Part shown: piece by piece, positions 17,107 through 27,011 of the stretch
Position numbering within the stretch: position 1 is the first letter of the stretch
How the letters are laid out: each line of letters starts with the position of its first letter
NCBI GenBank assembly: GCA_964600965.1
Contig: CAZRLO010000001.1
Coordinates: 52,072-116,071, forward strand
DNA length: 64,000 bases
DNA from: UBA5972 sp964600965
GTDB lineage: Bacteria; Pseudomonadota; Alphaproteobacteria; Rhodobacterales; Rhodobacteraceae
Direction: 5' to 3'
Made by a program: the position numbers and the translations under genes
The notes under the pieces: model-generated
Told to the model about the DNA's origin: nothing
What the model saw: the letters and a program-made list of their open reading frames with translations, nothing else
Databases searched by the model: none

Positions 17107-17691
17107 ATGGCGGATGAAAAGGATGACGAAGTGACGGCTGAGGCTGCGAAAGAACCGGAATACGACCCGGCGGAATTCAACGATTCCGACCCGCTGGCGC
17201 TGGGCGATGAAGCCAACGAATGGGACCTGCTTTGCGCCGAGCGCGACGATCTGAAAGACCGGTTGATGCGCGCACTGGCCGAAGCCGAAAACGTGCGCAA
17301 ACGTGGCGAGCGGGACCGCCGCGACGCCGAAGTCTACGGCGGCTCGAAGCTCGCGCGGGACTTGTTGTCGGTCTACGACAACATGCGGCGCGCGCTCGAT
17401 TCCGTTGACGATGCCCAGCGCGAAACTTCCAGGGCGCTGATCGAAGGGGTCGAACTGACGCTGCGCGAATTGCTGGCCGCGTTCTCCAAACACCGGATCG
17501 AGCGGCTTTCGCCCGAACCCGGCGAAAAGTTCAACCCGCAGTTACATCAGGCCATGTTCGAGGCACCGCTGCCCGACACCAGCGCTGGGCAGATCATCCA
17601 GTTGATGAACGAGGGGTTCGTGATTGGCGACCGTCTGTTGCGCCCGGCGCAGGTCGGGGTATCCTCGACCCCGCCAAAGACCGACGACTGA
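17107..17691 (+). CDS. grpE: Nucleotide exchange factor GrpE
   Basis: GrpE is the ADP-release factor of DnaK. The 194 residues have an acidic N-terminus, a long coiled coil (about residues 40-100, ERDDLKDRLMRALAEAENVR and following KRGERDRRDAEVYGG) and the C-terminal beta domain with FNPQLHQAMFEAP and the end block NEGFVIGDRLLRPAQVGVS. It is read with hrcA, eight bases apart. Its partners dnaK and dnaJ lie about 6 kb away on the other strand. Confidence 0.96.
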   Translation: MADEKDDEVTAEAAKEPEYDPAEFNDSDPLALGDEANEWDLLCAERDDLKDRLMRALAEAENVRKRGERDRRDAEVYGGSKLARDLLSVYDNMRRALDSVDDAQRETSRALIEGVELTLRELLAAFSKHRIERLSPEPGEKFNPQLHQAMFEAPLPDTSAGQIIQLMNEGFVIGDRLLRPAQVGVSSTPPKTDD

Positions 17692-17695
17692 GCGT

Positions 17696-20368
17696 TCAAC
17701 CCGATCCATTCTCGTCGGCCTTCAGCAGACCGCGAAGGGCATAGATCAGGTTAAGCGCATCCATCGGGGTCAGGTTGTCGGGATGAATTTCCCGCAACCG
17801 CGTTTCAATCGCGGACGTTTCAGGCGCATCCCGCCGCGCCCCCGCCGAGGCTGAAAACAGCGGCAAACCATCAATCACCGCCTGCGTCCGACCACCGGTC
17901 GAATGGTCGCCCTCTTCCAGCGCCGCCAGAACCGATCGCGCCCGGTCGATCACCGCTTCGGGCAGGCCGGCCAGACGCGCCACCTGTATGCCATACGACC
18001 GGTCGGCGGCACCGGGTCGCACCTCGTGCAGGAACACGACTTCGTTTTGCCATTCGCGAACGGCGACGGTCGCGTTGGCCAGGGATACAAGGGTTGAGGA
18101 AAGGGCGGTAAGCTCATGATAATGCGTGGCAAAGAGCGCCCGACACTTATTGACATCGTGCAACTGCTCCAGCGTCGCCCAGGCGATGGATAATCCGTCA
18201 TAGGTGGCCGTGCCGCGCCCGATTTCATCGAGAATGACCAGCGCCCGGGAATCCGCCTGATTAAGGATCGCTGCGGTCTCCACCATTTCCACCATGAAGG
18301 TCGATCGACCCCGCGCCAGATCGTCCGCCGCGCCGACGCGCGAGAATAATTGCGATACCAGCCCAATGCGCGCCAATCTGGCAGGAACGTGGCTTCCGAT
18401 CTGGGCCAACAGGGCGATCAGGGCGTTTTGCCGCAGAAACGTGGATTTCCCGGCCATATTCGGGCCGGTCAGCAACCAAATTCTTGATTTATCGGGCAAA
18501 TCGTCGCTCAGGTCGCAATCGTTGGCAATGAACGGCACGTCCCCAGCAGCCCGAAGCGCGCTTTCGACCACGGGGTGGCGGCCCTCGACAATCTCGAACC
18601 GGTGAGATTCGTCCAGCTCCGGACGGCACCAGTTTTCGCGGGCGGCGACATCTGCCAGCGCCGCCGCCACATCGATCTCGGCAACGGCACGCGACAGCGG
18701 GCCAAGCGCAGCAGCGGCATCCAGAACGGCGGATTGCAGTTCGTCAAACACGCGCCGCTCAATGGCAAGGGCGCGGTCGCGGGCATTCAGAATGCGCGAT
18801 TCGATCTCGGACAGCGCGGCGGTCGTGAATCTGAGCGCGTTGGCGGTGGTTTGCCGATGGACGAAAACCTCGGAAAACGGAGGTGCCATCATCCGGGTTG
18901 AATGTGAAGCCGGAGTCTCAACAAAGTAGCCCAACACGTTGTTATGTTTAATCTTAAGCGATTTGACATCCGTGTCAGCAACATACTCCGCCTGCATTTC
19001 CGCAATGACGGCGCGCCCGTCGTCACGGAGGTGCCGCAGCTTATCAAGCTCGTCGTCGAACCCGGCGGCAACCATTCCGCCGTCGTGTAGCTGAACCGGA
19101 GGTTCCGGTGCCAGCGCGCTTATCAGCAGATCCTGAAGGTTTTCAAATCCACGCAACGAAGTGACGGCCGACATCAGCGACGCGGGCGGTTGCACCGCCG
19201 AGATCTCGTGCGCAATCAACCCGGCCTGACCAAGCGCCCGGCAGACGGCGGCAAGGTCGCGCGGCCCACCGCGATTGAGCGCCAACCGCGCCAGCGCGCG
19301 TTCCAGATCAGGGCAAGCGCGCAGCGCCTCGCGGACGCCGGTCGAGACGGCCGGATTCTCCAGAAAAAAGGCCAGCATTTCCTGCCGGTTATGGATCGTT
19401 TCAAGATGAACCGACGGGGCACCCAGCCGAGAGGACATCAACCTTGCGCCGCCACTGGTGATCGTTCGATCGATCACGGACAGCAGCGAACCGTCGCTTT
19501 TTCCGGCAAGGTTTCGGGTCAGTTCCAGATTCTGGCGGGTGGCGCTGTCGATCCGCATCAGGCGATCGCCGGCTTCGCGTACCGGGCGGGCCAGCAGGGG
19601 CAGGTGTCCCTTTTGGGTCAGATCCAGATATTCGACGATGCCGCCCATCGCTGCAATCTCGGCCCGGCTGAACGAGTCGATCCCGGCCAGCGATTGGACA
19701 TTAAACAAATCCGCCAACCGTCTTTCAGCATTGGCGGAATCAAATGCGCCCATCCCCATCGGGGTCAATGCCGCGTCATATTCCGCCGCAAGATCGGCGA
19801 ACTCCGAAAACAACGGTTCCGGCACCAACAGCTCGCTTGGTGACAACCGCGCCATTTGCGTTGCCAGCAGAACTCGCGGACAGGGCATCACCCGGAATGC
19901 GCCGGTGGATACGTCGGCCCAGGCGAACGCGGCCTCGCCCCTGATTTCGACCCACGCCGACAGAAAATTGTGCCGCCGCGCGCTTAGCAGCGAATCCTCG
20001 GTCAGGGTGCCGGGTGTAACCAGACGCACGACACCGCGTTTGACCACGGCCTTGGCACCACGTTGCCTGGCGGCGCGCGGGTCTTCGAGTTGTTCGCAAA
20101 CAGCGACGCGGAACCCCTTTTTGATCAGGGACAAAAGATAGCCATCCGACGCATGCGCGGGCACGCCGCACATCGGAATTTCGCGCCCCAGATGCTTGCC
20201 GCGTTTGGTCAGGGCGATATCCAGCGCGCCCGCCGCCGCTTCGGCATCGTCAAAGAACATCTCGTAAAAGTCGCCCATGCGGTAAAACAACAGGGCGTCG
20301 GGGTAATGTTCCTTGATCTCCAGATACTGCGCCATCATCGGCGTGACGTTTGCGCCCGCGAGATTCAC
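17696..20368 (-). CDS. mutS: DNA mismatch repair protein MutS
   Basis: MutS recognises mismatches and starts methyl-independent or MutH-independent repair together with MutL. The protein has about 890 residues. The mismatch-contact F-x-E motif is in RMGDFYEMF near the N-terminus; the ATPase has Walker A GPNMAGKSTFLRQ, the signature STFMVEMVETA, Walker B VILDEIGRGTAT and the conserved FATHYHEL. I chose GTG at 20368: an AGGGGG tract lies seven bases ahead, whereas the longer frame starting further upstream has no ribosome site. It ends convergently, five bases from grpE. Confidence 0.95.
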   Translation of the reverse strand: MNLAGANVTPMMAQYLEIKEHYPDALLFYRMGDFYEMFFDDAEAAAGALDIALTKRGKHLGREIPMCGVPAHASDGYLLSLIKKGFRVAVCEQLEDPRAARQRGAKAVVKRGVVRLVTPGTLTEDSLLSARRHNFLSAWVEIRGEAAFAWADVSTGAFRVMPCPRVLLATQMARLSPSELLVPEPLFSEFADLAAEYDAALTPMGMGAFDSANAERRLADLFNVQSLAGIDSFSRAEIAAMGGIVEYLDLTQKGHLPLLARPVREAGDRLMRIDSATRQNLELTRNLAGKSDGSLLSVIDRTITSGGARLMSSRLGAPSVHLETIHNRQEMLAFFLENPAVSTGVREALRACPDLERALARLALNRGGPRDLAAVCRALGQAGLIAHEISAVQPPASLMSAVTSLRGFENLQDLLISALAPEPPVQLHDGGMVAAGFDDELDKLRHLRDDGRAVIAEMQAEYVADTDVKSLKIKHNNVLGYFVETPASHSTRMMAPPFSEVFVHRQTTANALRFTTAALSEIESRILNARDRALAIERRVFDELQSAVLDAAAALGPLSRAVAEIDVAAALADVAARENWCRPELDESHRFEIVEGRHPVVESALRAAGDVPFIANDCDLSDDLPDKSRIWLLTGPNMAGKSTFLRQNALIALLAQIGSHVPARLARIGLVSQLFSRVGAADDLARGRSTFMVEMVETAAILNQADSRALVILDEIGRGTATYDGLSIAWATLEQLHDVNKCRALFATHYHELTALSSTLVSLANATVAVREWQNEVVFLHEVRPGAADRSYGIQVARLAGLPEAVIDRARSVLAALEEGDHSTGGRTQAVIDGLPLFSASAGARRDAPETSAIETRLREIHPDNLTPMDALNLIYALRGLLKADENGSG

Positions 20369-20504
20369 CGCATCACCCCCTGCAAATTGCCGATGCAACC
20401 TACACAGCCCCCGCCGCCGCGAAAAGCGCAAAAGCCAGTGTCCGGTTGTAGCGCCCCGTCTGCCGCGTTAAGCAGTGCCAACCATGACGAGGACAAATTG
20501 AACG

Positions 20505-22763
20505 ATGGCGAACAACACCAAGACCACGGCCGAAGACGCGCTTACGTATCATCTGGAACCAAAGCCCGGCAAAATAGAAATCAGCGCTTCGGTCCCGATG
20601 GCGACGCAGCGTGATCTGGCGCTGGCGTATTCACCCGGCGTCGCGGTACCGGTTCAGGCCATCGCCGACGATCCACAGGCTTCGTACGATTACACCACCA
20701 GGGGCAATCTTGTCGCGGTGATCACCAACGGCTCTGCAATTCTGGGCATGGGAAATCTGGGGGCGTTGGCGTCAAAACCGGTGATGGAGGGCAAGTCGGT
20801 TCTGTTCAAGCGGTTTGCCGATGTGAACTCGGTGGATCTGGAGCTTGATACCCAGGACCCCGATGCCTTTGTCAACGCGGTCAAGCTGATGGGGCCGACG
20901 TTTGGCGGCATCAATCTCGAAGACATCAAGGCCCCGGAGTGCTTTATCATCGAGCAGCGCCTGAAAGAGGCAATGGACATCCCGGTTTTTCACGACGACC
21001 AGCACGGCACCGCCGTGATCTGCGCGGCCGGGCTGATCAATGCGCTGCACATTTCGGGCAAGAAGATCGAAGATTGCAGGATCGTTCTGAATGGCGCGGG
21101 TGCGGCGGGCATCGCCTGTATCGAACTGATCAAGACGCTGGGGGCCAAACACGACAATTGCATCGCCTGCGACACCAAGGGCGTGATCTATCAGGGCCGC
21201 ACAGAGGGCATGAACCAGTGGAAATCCGCCCATGCCGCAAAGACCGATGCGCGCACGCTGGAACAGGCCATGGTCGACGCCGATGTTTTTATCGGCGTAT
21301 CGGTCAAGGGCGCGGTGACCGCCAAGATGGTCAAAAGCATGGCACCAAATCCGGTCATCTTTGGCATGGCCAACCCCGATCCGGAAATCACACCCGAAGA
21401 GGCGCACGCGGTCCGCGAAGACGCGATCGTTGCAACGGGGCGGTCGGATTACCCCAATCAGGTGAACAACGTGCTGGGGTTCCCGTACCTGTTTCGCGGG
21501 GCGCTGGATATCAACGCCCGCGCCATCAACGATGAAATGAAAATCGCCTGTGCGCATGCACTGGCGGATCTGGCGCGGCTGGACGTGCCGGACGAAGTGG
21601 CGATGGCCTATGGCACCAAGCTGACTTTTGGGCGCGACTACATCATTCCGACCCCGTTCGATCCGCGCCTGATCTACGTGATTCCGCCCGCCGTGGCCCG
21701 CGCCGGGATGGATACCGGCGTTGCCCGGCGACCCATCATCGACATGGAGGCGTATGAATTGTCGCTGAAGGCGCGGCTTGATCCGACCGCCTCGATCCTG
21801 CAATCGCTGTATGTGCGGGCGCGCAACGCGCAGGCCCGGATGGTGTTTGCCGAGGGTGACGATCTGCGGGTTTTGCGCGCGGCGGTAAACTATTCCCGGT
21901 CGGGTCTTGGCCGCGCCATTGTCGTTGACCGCGAGGCCAGCGTGCGCAGTCGGCTTGAAGCCGCCGGGCTGGGCGATGCCTTTGACGAAATTGAGGTCGT
22001 GAACGCGGCCACCACGCCCCACCTCGACGAATACAAGGCGCACCTCTACGAGCGCTTGCAGCGCAAGGGGTACGATCAACAAGATTGCCACCGCCTGGCA
22101 TCACGCGACCGGCACGTTTTTGCGGCGCTGATGGTGGCGCACGGGCACGGCGACGGGATGGTTACCGGGGCGACGCGCAAATCGGCGCTGGTGCTGGAAT
22201 TGCTGAATCACGTCATCGATGCGACGGCAAAGGATGGCGCGGTCGGGGTTTCGGCGGTGCTGCTGCGCGGGCGTCTGGTCCTGATCGCGGACACGCTGGT
22301 TCACGAATGGCCCGAAAAGGAAGACCTTGCCGACATTGCGGAACGCGCGGCCCATGTTGCGCGGTCACTGGGGCTTGAACCTCGGGTCGCCTTTGTCAGT
22401 TTTTCGAACTTCGGCTATCCGGTCTCCGAGCGGGCCGAGAAAATGCACGATGCGCCCGATGTGCTGGCAGAACGAGGCGTCGATTTCGAATTCGAGGGCG
22501 AGATGACGGCCGATGTTGCGCTGAATTCCGACGTGATGGAGAGCTATCCCTTCTGCCGCCTGAGCGCACCGGCGAATGTTCTGGTGGTGCCCGCGCGGCA
22601 TTCGGCCTCGATCTCGGTCAAGCTGCTGCAGGAAATGGGCGGCGCGACCGTCATTGGCCCGATTCTGACGGGCATCGAAAAATCGGTGCAATTATGTAGC
22701 ACGACGTCGACAGATACCGACATTCTGCACATGGCGGTGATGGCAGCCTGCAAGGTGGCGTGA
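20505..22763 (+). CDS. maeB: NADP-dependent malic enzyme (MaeB type, with phosphotransacetylase-like domain)
   Basis: This enzyme decarboxylates malate to pyruvate with NADP+, supplying pyruvate and NADPH. At 752 residues it is the large two-domain type. Residues 1-430 are the malic enzyme: SYDYTTRGNLVAVITNGSA, the metal-binding IPVFHDDQHGTA, and GAGAAGIA for the cofactor. Residues about 430-752 resemble phosphotransacetylase (ARMVFAEGDD, VTGATRKSALVLELL region) but that domain is thought to be regulatory and not catalytic in this class. A ribokinase-family gene begins on the base after its stop. Confidence 0.95.
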   Translation: MANNTKTTAEDALTYHLEPKPGKIEISASVPMATQRDLALAYSPGVAVPVQAIADDPQASYDYTTRGNLVAVITNGSAILGMGNLGALASKPVMEGKSVLFKRFADVNSVDLELDTQDPDAFVNAVKLMGPTFGGINLEDIKAPECFIIEQRLKEAMDIPVFHDDQHGTAVICAAGLINALHISGKKIEDCRIVLNGAGAAGIACIELIKTLGAKHDNCIACDTKGVIYQGRTEGMNQWKSAHAAKTDARTLEQAMVDADVFIGVSVKGAVTAKMVKSMAPNPVIFGMANPDPEITPEEAHAVREDAIVATGRSDYPNQVNNVLGFPYLFRGALDINARAINDEMKIACAHALADLARLDVPDEVAMAYGTKLTFGRDYIIPTPFDPRLIYVIPPAVARAGMDTGVARRPIIDMEAYELSLKARLDPTASILQSLYVRARNAQARMVFAEGDDLRVLRAAVNYSRSGLGRAIVVDREASVRSRLEAAGLGDAFDEIEVVNAATTPHLDEYKAHLYERLQRKGYDQQDCHRLASRDRHVFAALMVAHGHGDGMVTGATRKSALVLELLNHVIDATAKDGAVGVSAVLLRGRLVLIADTLVHEWPEKEDLADIAERAAHVARSLGLEPRVAFVSFSNFGYPVSERAEKMHDAPDVLAERGVDFEFEGEMTADVALNSDVMESYPFCRLSAPANVLVVPARHSASISVKLLQEMGGATVIGPILTGIEKSVQLCSTTSTDTDILHMAVMAACKVA

Positions 22764-23645
22764 ATGGCGATATTCAACCTTGGCTCCATCAATGCCGATC
22801 ATTTTTATGATGTACCGACATTGCCGGCGCCGGGCGAAACCATCGCGGCGACAGCGCATCACGTAGGTCTGGGTGGCAAGGGCGCCAATCAATCGATCGC
22901 GGCGGCGCGGGCCGGGGCGCGGGTGTTCCATATCGGTGCGGTCGGTCCCGATGGCGGCTGGGCGGTCGGGCGCATGCACGAACTTGGCGTGAATACCGAT
23001 TACATTGCCACGCTGGATATTCCGACCGGACATGCCATCGTCAGCGTCGATGCGGCGGGCGAAAACGCCATCGTCATCCACAGTTCCGCCAACGCCGCGC
23101 TGGACGAGGCCCGGATAACCGACGCGCTTGGCGATGCGATGCCGGGCGATATTCTGGTATTGCAGGCGGAAACCAATCTGGGCGCATTCACCGCCGAACT
23201 GGCGCAAAGCCGGGACATGCGGGTCGTTTATTCCGCTGCGCCGTTCGATGCGGATCACGCCCAGCGATTGCTGCCGTTCACCGACCTGCTGGTGGTCAAC
23301 GCGCTGGAGGCCGGGCAACTGGCGCAGGCGATGGGCGTCAACGCACAGCACCTGCCGGTGCCCGAAACCCTGATCACCCGGGGTGGCGAGGGCGCGACGT
23401 TCCGATCTGCGCGGGAAACGATTGACGTGCGGGCCTTTGCGGTCGCGCCGCAGGACACCACTGGCGCAGGCGATACCTATCTGGGGTATTATCTGGCTGG
23501 CGTCGACGCAGAAATGGACCGCCGGGGCGCCATGACATTTGCCGCTGCCGCTGCCGCGTTGCAGGTGACCCGAAAGGGTGCCGCCGAGGCGATTCCCTCG
23601 TTGATCGAAGTCAAGGCGTTTCTGGAAAAGCGGCTGGAGGCCTAA
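22764..23645 (+). CDS. Ribokinase-family (PfkB) sugar kinase
   Basis: The 293-residue protein has the PfkB fold: the N-terminal NLGSINADHFYDV, the substrate glycine block GGKGANQSIAAARAGA (PfkB signature 1), and the C-terminal catalytic signature DTTGAGDTYLGYYLAG, where the second aspartate is the base and GAGD the anion hole. The order and the N-x-D pair are nearest to ribokinases, but the sugar is not known from the sequence alone. It starts directly after maeB with no gap, so the two are cotranscribed; no ribose transport gene is near. Confidence 0.85.
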   Translation: MAIFNLGSINADHFYDVPTLPAPGETIAATAHHVGLGGKGANQSIAAARAGARVFHIGAVGPDGGWAVGRMHELGVNTDYIATLDIPTGHAIVSVDAAGENAIVIHSSANAALDEARITDALGDAMPGDILVLQAETNLGAFTAELAQSRDMRVVYSAAPFDADHAQRLLPFTDLLVVNALEAGQLAQAMGVNAQHLPVPETLITRGGEGATFRSARETIDVRAFAVAPQDTTGAGDTYLGYYLAGVDAEMDRRGAMTFAAAAAALQVTRKGAAEAIPSLIEVKAFLEKRLEA

Positions 23646-23652
23646 GCTAACG

Positions 23653-24795
23653 TCAACCCTTCATGCCGTCCCAGAAGGTTTTGACTTTGCCGAAGAAATT
23701 GGAGCTTTGCGGGTTGTTGTTCGCCCCCAGTTCCTCGAATTCGCGCAACAATTCGCGCTGTTTGCTGCTGAGGTTGACCGGCGTTTCGATCGCCAGCTCG
23801 ATATAGAGGTCGCCCGCAGGTCCACCGCGCAGCGCCGGCATTCCCTTGCTGCGAAGCCGCATCTGCTTGCCCGACTGGCTGCCGGCGGGAATCTTGACGC
23901 GGCTGCGACCGCCGTCAATCGTCGGGGCCTCGATCTCGCCGCCAAGCGCCGCGGTGCCAAACGATACCGGAATCCGGCAAAACAGGTTCTGCGCCTCACG
24001 CTCGAATATCGGGTGGTCGCGTACTTCGATGAAGATATAGAGGTCGCCCGAAGGGCCGCCGCGCAACCCGGCCTCGCCCTCGCCCGCCAGCCGGATACGG
24101 GTGCCGGTTTCAACGCCCGCCGGAATGTTTACCGAAAGCGAACGCTCTTTTTGCGTGCGACCGGCCCCGGCGCAGGACTTGCATGGGTTGGTGATGATCT
24201 GGCCGCGCCCGGCGCAGGTCGGGCACGTGCGTTCGACGGTAAAGAATCCCTGTTGCGCGCGTACCTTGCCCATGCCGGAACAGGTCGGGCAATTCGACGG
24301 CTCTGCGCCGCCTTCGGCCCCGGTACCGCTACAAGTGGCGCACGAGACCGAGCTTTGAACCGAGATCGAGCGTTGGCGGCCCGAAAACGCCTCTTCCAGT
24401 GTGACGCCCAGATTGTAACGCAGGTCCGAGCCCCGCGATGCCCGCTGGGCCCCGCCGCCGCGCGCGCCGCCCATGAAATCGCCGAACAGGTCTTCGAACA
24501 CATCCGAAAAGGCCGATGAAAAGTCGCCGCCGCCGCCCTGGGCGAAACCCTGCGGGCCGCCGCTGCCGTTTTCAAAGGCGGCGTGGCCGAACCGGTCATA
24601 CGCGGCCTTCTTGTCGGCGTCTTTCAGAACGTCATACGCCTCGTTGACTTCTTTGAACCGGCCTTCGGCGCTGGTATCGTCCTTGTTGCGGTCCGGGTGC
24701 AGCTCCATCGCCTTTTTGCGATAGGCCTTTTTGAGTTCGGAATCGCTGGCCCCTTTGGCCACCCCCAGAACATCATAAAAGTCGCGTTTGGACAT
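23653..24795 (-). CDS. dnaJ: Chaperone DnaJ
   Basis: DnaJ delivers substrates to DnaK and stimulates its ATPase. All parts are present in 380 residues: J domain with HPD in MELHPDRNKDD (residues about 31-35), a glycine-phenylalanine region (SGGPQGFAQGGGGDFSSAF), four zinc-binding CxxCxGxG repeats (CATCSGTG, CPTCSGMG, CPTCAGRG, CKSCAGAG) and the C-terminal substrate domain. It lies 66 bases downstream of dnaK on the same strand. It is therefore very likely driven by the heat-shock promoter ahead of dnaK. Confidence 0.97.
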   Translation of the reverse strand: MSKRDFYDVLGVAKGASDSELKKAYRKKAMELHPDRNKDDTSAEGRFKEVNEAYDVLKDADKKAAYDRFGHAAFENGSGGPQGFAQGGGGDFSSAFSDVFEDLFGDFMGGARGGGAQRASRGSDLRYNLGVTLEEAFSGRQRSISVQSSVSCATCSGTGAEGGAEPSNCPTCSGMGKVRAQQGFFTVERTCPTCAGRGQIITNPCKSCAGAGRTQKERSLSVNIPAGVETGTRIRLAGEGEAGLRGGPSGDLYIFIEVRDHPIFEREAQNLFCRIPVSFGTAALGGEIEAPTIDGGRSRVKIPAGSQSGKQMRLRSKGMPALRGGPAGDLYIELAIETPVNLSSKQRELLREFEELGANNNPQSSNFFGKVKTFWDGMKG

Positions 24796-24861
24796 TGCTA
24801 CAGAACCCGAAATATGCGCGCGCCGGCCCCGGTGGGACCGACGCCCTGGTCAGTTCGACGC

Positions 24862-26781
24862 TCAGGCGCGCCGCTCGTCGTCACCCAGATCCTCGAAATC
24901 GGCGTCAACGATATCTTCATCGACCGGGCTTGGGCCGCCATCGTCTTCGCTTTCTTCGGCCGCCGCCTCTTCGGCAGAGGCCTTGTAGATCGCTTCGCCA
25001 AGTTTCATCGCGGCTTCGGTCAGATCCTGGCTCAGCGACTTGATCTTGCCGGCGTCGTCGGCTTCGAGAGCTTCTTCCAGGGCCTTGAGCGAAAGTTCAA
25101 TTACCTCGACCGTCGAAGGGTCAACCTTGTCGGAATGATCCTCGAGCGATTTCTTTGTGCCGTGGATCAGGCTTTCGGCCTGGTTCCTTGCCTCGACCAG
25201 TTCGCGGCGATCCTTGTCGGCCTCGGCGTTATCCTCGGCGTCCTTGACCATGGCTTCGATGTCGTCGTCGCTGAGACCGCCCGACGCCTGAATGGTGATC
25301 TTCTGCTCCTTGTTCGTGCCCTTGTCCTTGGCCGAGACCGAAACGATGCCATTGGCGTCGATGTCGAACGTGACCTCGATCTGTGGCAGGCCGCGCGGTG
25401 CGGGCGGGATTTCTTCGAGGTTGAACTGGCCCAAAAGCTTGTTGTCGGCGGCCATTTCGCGTTCGCCCTGGAAACAGCGGATCGTCACGGCGTTCTGGTT
25501 ATCCTCGGCGGTCGAAAAGACCTGGCTTTTCTTGGTCGGGATCGTGGTGTTGCGGTCGATCAGGCGGGTGAACACGCCGCCCAGCGTTTCGATGCCAAGG
25601 CTCAACGGGGTCACGTCCAGCAGGACCACGTCCTTGACGTCGCCTTGCAGAACACCGGCCTGAATGGCAGCGCCCAGCGCGACAACCTCGTCGGGGTTCA
25701 CGCCCTTGTGCGGTTCCTTGCCGAAGAATTTGCTGACTTCCTCGATCACCTTGGGCATCCGGGTCATGCCGCCGACCAGAACCACCTCGTCGATATCGCC
25801 CTTGGCAAGGCCGGCATCTTTCAGCGCGGCCTGACAGGGCTTCATCGTGCGTTTGATCAGATCGGAGACCAGCGATTCCAGTTTGGCGCGGGTCAGTTTC
25901 AGCACCATGTGCAGCGGCTGACCGCCCTTGGGGTCCATCGAGATGAACGGCTGGTTGATCTCGGTCTGGGCCGAGCTGGACAGTTCGATCTTGGCCTTTT
26001 CCGCGGCTTCCTTGAGCCGCTGCAGCGCCATCTTGTCCTTGGTCAGATCGACGCCGGATTCCTTTTTGAACTCGGCCGCCAGATATTCGACGATGCGCAT
26101 GTCGAAATCTTCACCGCCAAGGAACGTGTCGCCATTGGTGGACTTGACCTCAAACAGACCGTCGTCGATTTCAAGGATCGAAACGTCGAACGTGCCGCCG
26201 CCAAGGTCATAGACCACGATGGTCTTGCCGCCCTCCTTGTCCAGCCCATAGGCCAGCGCCGCGGCCGTCGGTTCGTTGATGATGCGCAGAACATCCAGAC
26301 CGGCGATCTTGCCGGCATCCTTGGTGGCCTGCCGTTGGGCATCGTTGAAATAGGCGGGAACGGTGATGACCGCTTCGGTCACCGTTTCGCCCAGATATGA
26401 TTCGGCGGTTTCCTTCATCTTGCCGAGGATGAAACCCGAAACCTGACTGGGGGAATATTTCTCGCCCTTGACTTCGAGCCAGGCGTCGCCGTTCTGCCCT
26501 TCGACGATGTTATAGGGAACCATGCCCTTGTCTTTTTCGACCGTGGGGTCGGTAAAGCGACGCCCGATCAGGCGCTTGACCGCGAACAGCGTGTTTTCCG
26601 GATTCGTGACCGCCTGCCGTTTGGCAGACTGCCCGACCAGACGTTCCTCGTCGGTGAATCCGACGATCGAGGGGGTGGTACGGGCACCCTCAGCGTTCTC
26701 GACCACCTTGGGCTGCGAACCGTCCATTATTGCGACGCAGGAATTTGTGGTTCCCAGGTCGATTCCGATTACTTTGGCCAT
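24862..26781 (-). CDS. dnaK: Chaperone DnaK (Hsp70)
   Basis: DnaK is the main Hsp70 chaperone. The 639 residues begin MAKVIGIDLGTTNSC with the ATPase phosphate loop; IVYDLGGGTFDVSIL and VVLVGGMTRMPKV are the second and third Hsp70 signatures; LLLDVTPLSLGIET-like residues (LLDVTPLSLGIETLGG) open the substrate domain; the acidic tail ends EDIVDADFEDLGDDERRA. I start at 26781: the ATG has AAAGGA ahead and gives the universally conserved N-terminus, unlike a longer frame upstream. An RpoH-like promoter sits about 110 bases upstream. Confidence 0.98.
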   Translation of the reverse strand: MAKVIGIDLGTTNSCVAIMDGSQPKVVENAEGARTTPSIVGFTDEERLVGQSAKRQAVTNPENTLFAVKRLIGRRFTDPTVEKDKGMVPYNIVEGQNGDAWLEVKGEKYSPSQVSGFILGKMKETAESYLGETVTEAVITVPAYFNDAQRQATKDAGKIAGLDVLRIINEPTAAALAYGLDKEGGKTIVVYDLGGGTFDVSILEIDDGLFEVKSTNGDTFLGGEDFDMRIVEYLAAEFKKESGVDLTKDKMALQRLKEAAEKAKIELSSSAQTEINQPFISMDPKGGQPLHMVLKLTRAKLESLVSDLIKRTMKPCQAALKDAGLAKGDIDEVVLVGGMTRMPKVIEEVSKFFGKEPHKGVNPDEVVALGAAIQAGVLQGDVKDVVLLDVTPLSLGIETLGGVFTRLIDRNTTIPTKKSQVFSTAEDNQNAVTIRCFQGEREMAADNKLLGQFNLEEIPPAPRGLPQIEVTFDIDANGIVSVSAKDKGTNKEQKITIQASGGLSDDDIEAMVKDAEDNAEADKDRRELVEARNQAESLIHGTKKSLEDHSDKVDPSTVEVIELSLKALEEALEADDAGKIKSLSQDLTEAAMKLGEAIYKASAEEAAAEESEDDGGPSPVDEDIVDADFEDLGDDERRA

Positions 26782-26889
26782 GCTTAAAATCCTTTCCAAG
26801 CGGCGATTTGCAGGATTGCAGACCCGCATTCGGCCCCTGCCATCCGATCCCTTGGCTGAACCCTTTCCGGGCCAACCACGATTTGAGCG

Positions 26890-26920
26890 CTATATAAGAG
26901 CGTGATTTTCGTGCTGCAAG
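26890..26920 (-). promoter_or_regulatory. RpoH (sigma-32)-like promoter of dnaKJ
   Basis: Read on the minus strand, CTTG (26917-26920) is followed by an 18-base spacer and CTTATATAG (from 26898). This matches the alphaproteobacterial RpoH consensus CTTG-N17/18-CYTATNT. It lies about 110 bases ahead of the dnaK start. Confidence 0.7.
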
Positions 26921-27011
26921 CCGCGGCACCGGTGAAAGTGCGGGTTTTATGGGGGAAAAGGCACGAAAAGGGCGGGTTTCGCCGCCAGCCAATCCTTTGT
27001 TAAGAAATGAA

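Noticed and set aside
24583..26400. Long open frame on the plus strand opposite dnaJ and dnaK
   Set aside because: Antisense shadow of strongly conserved chaperone genes.
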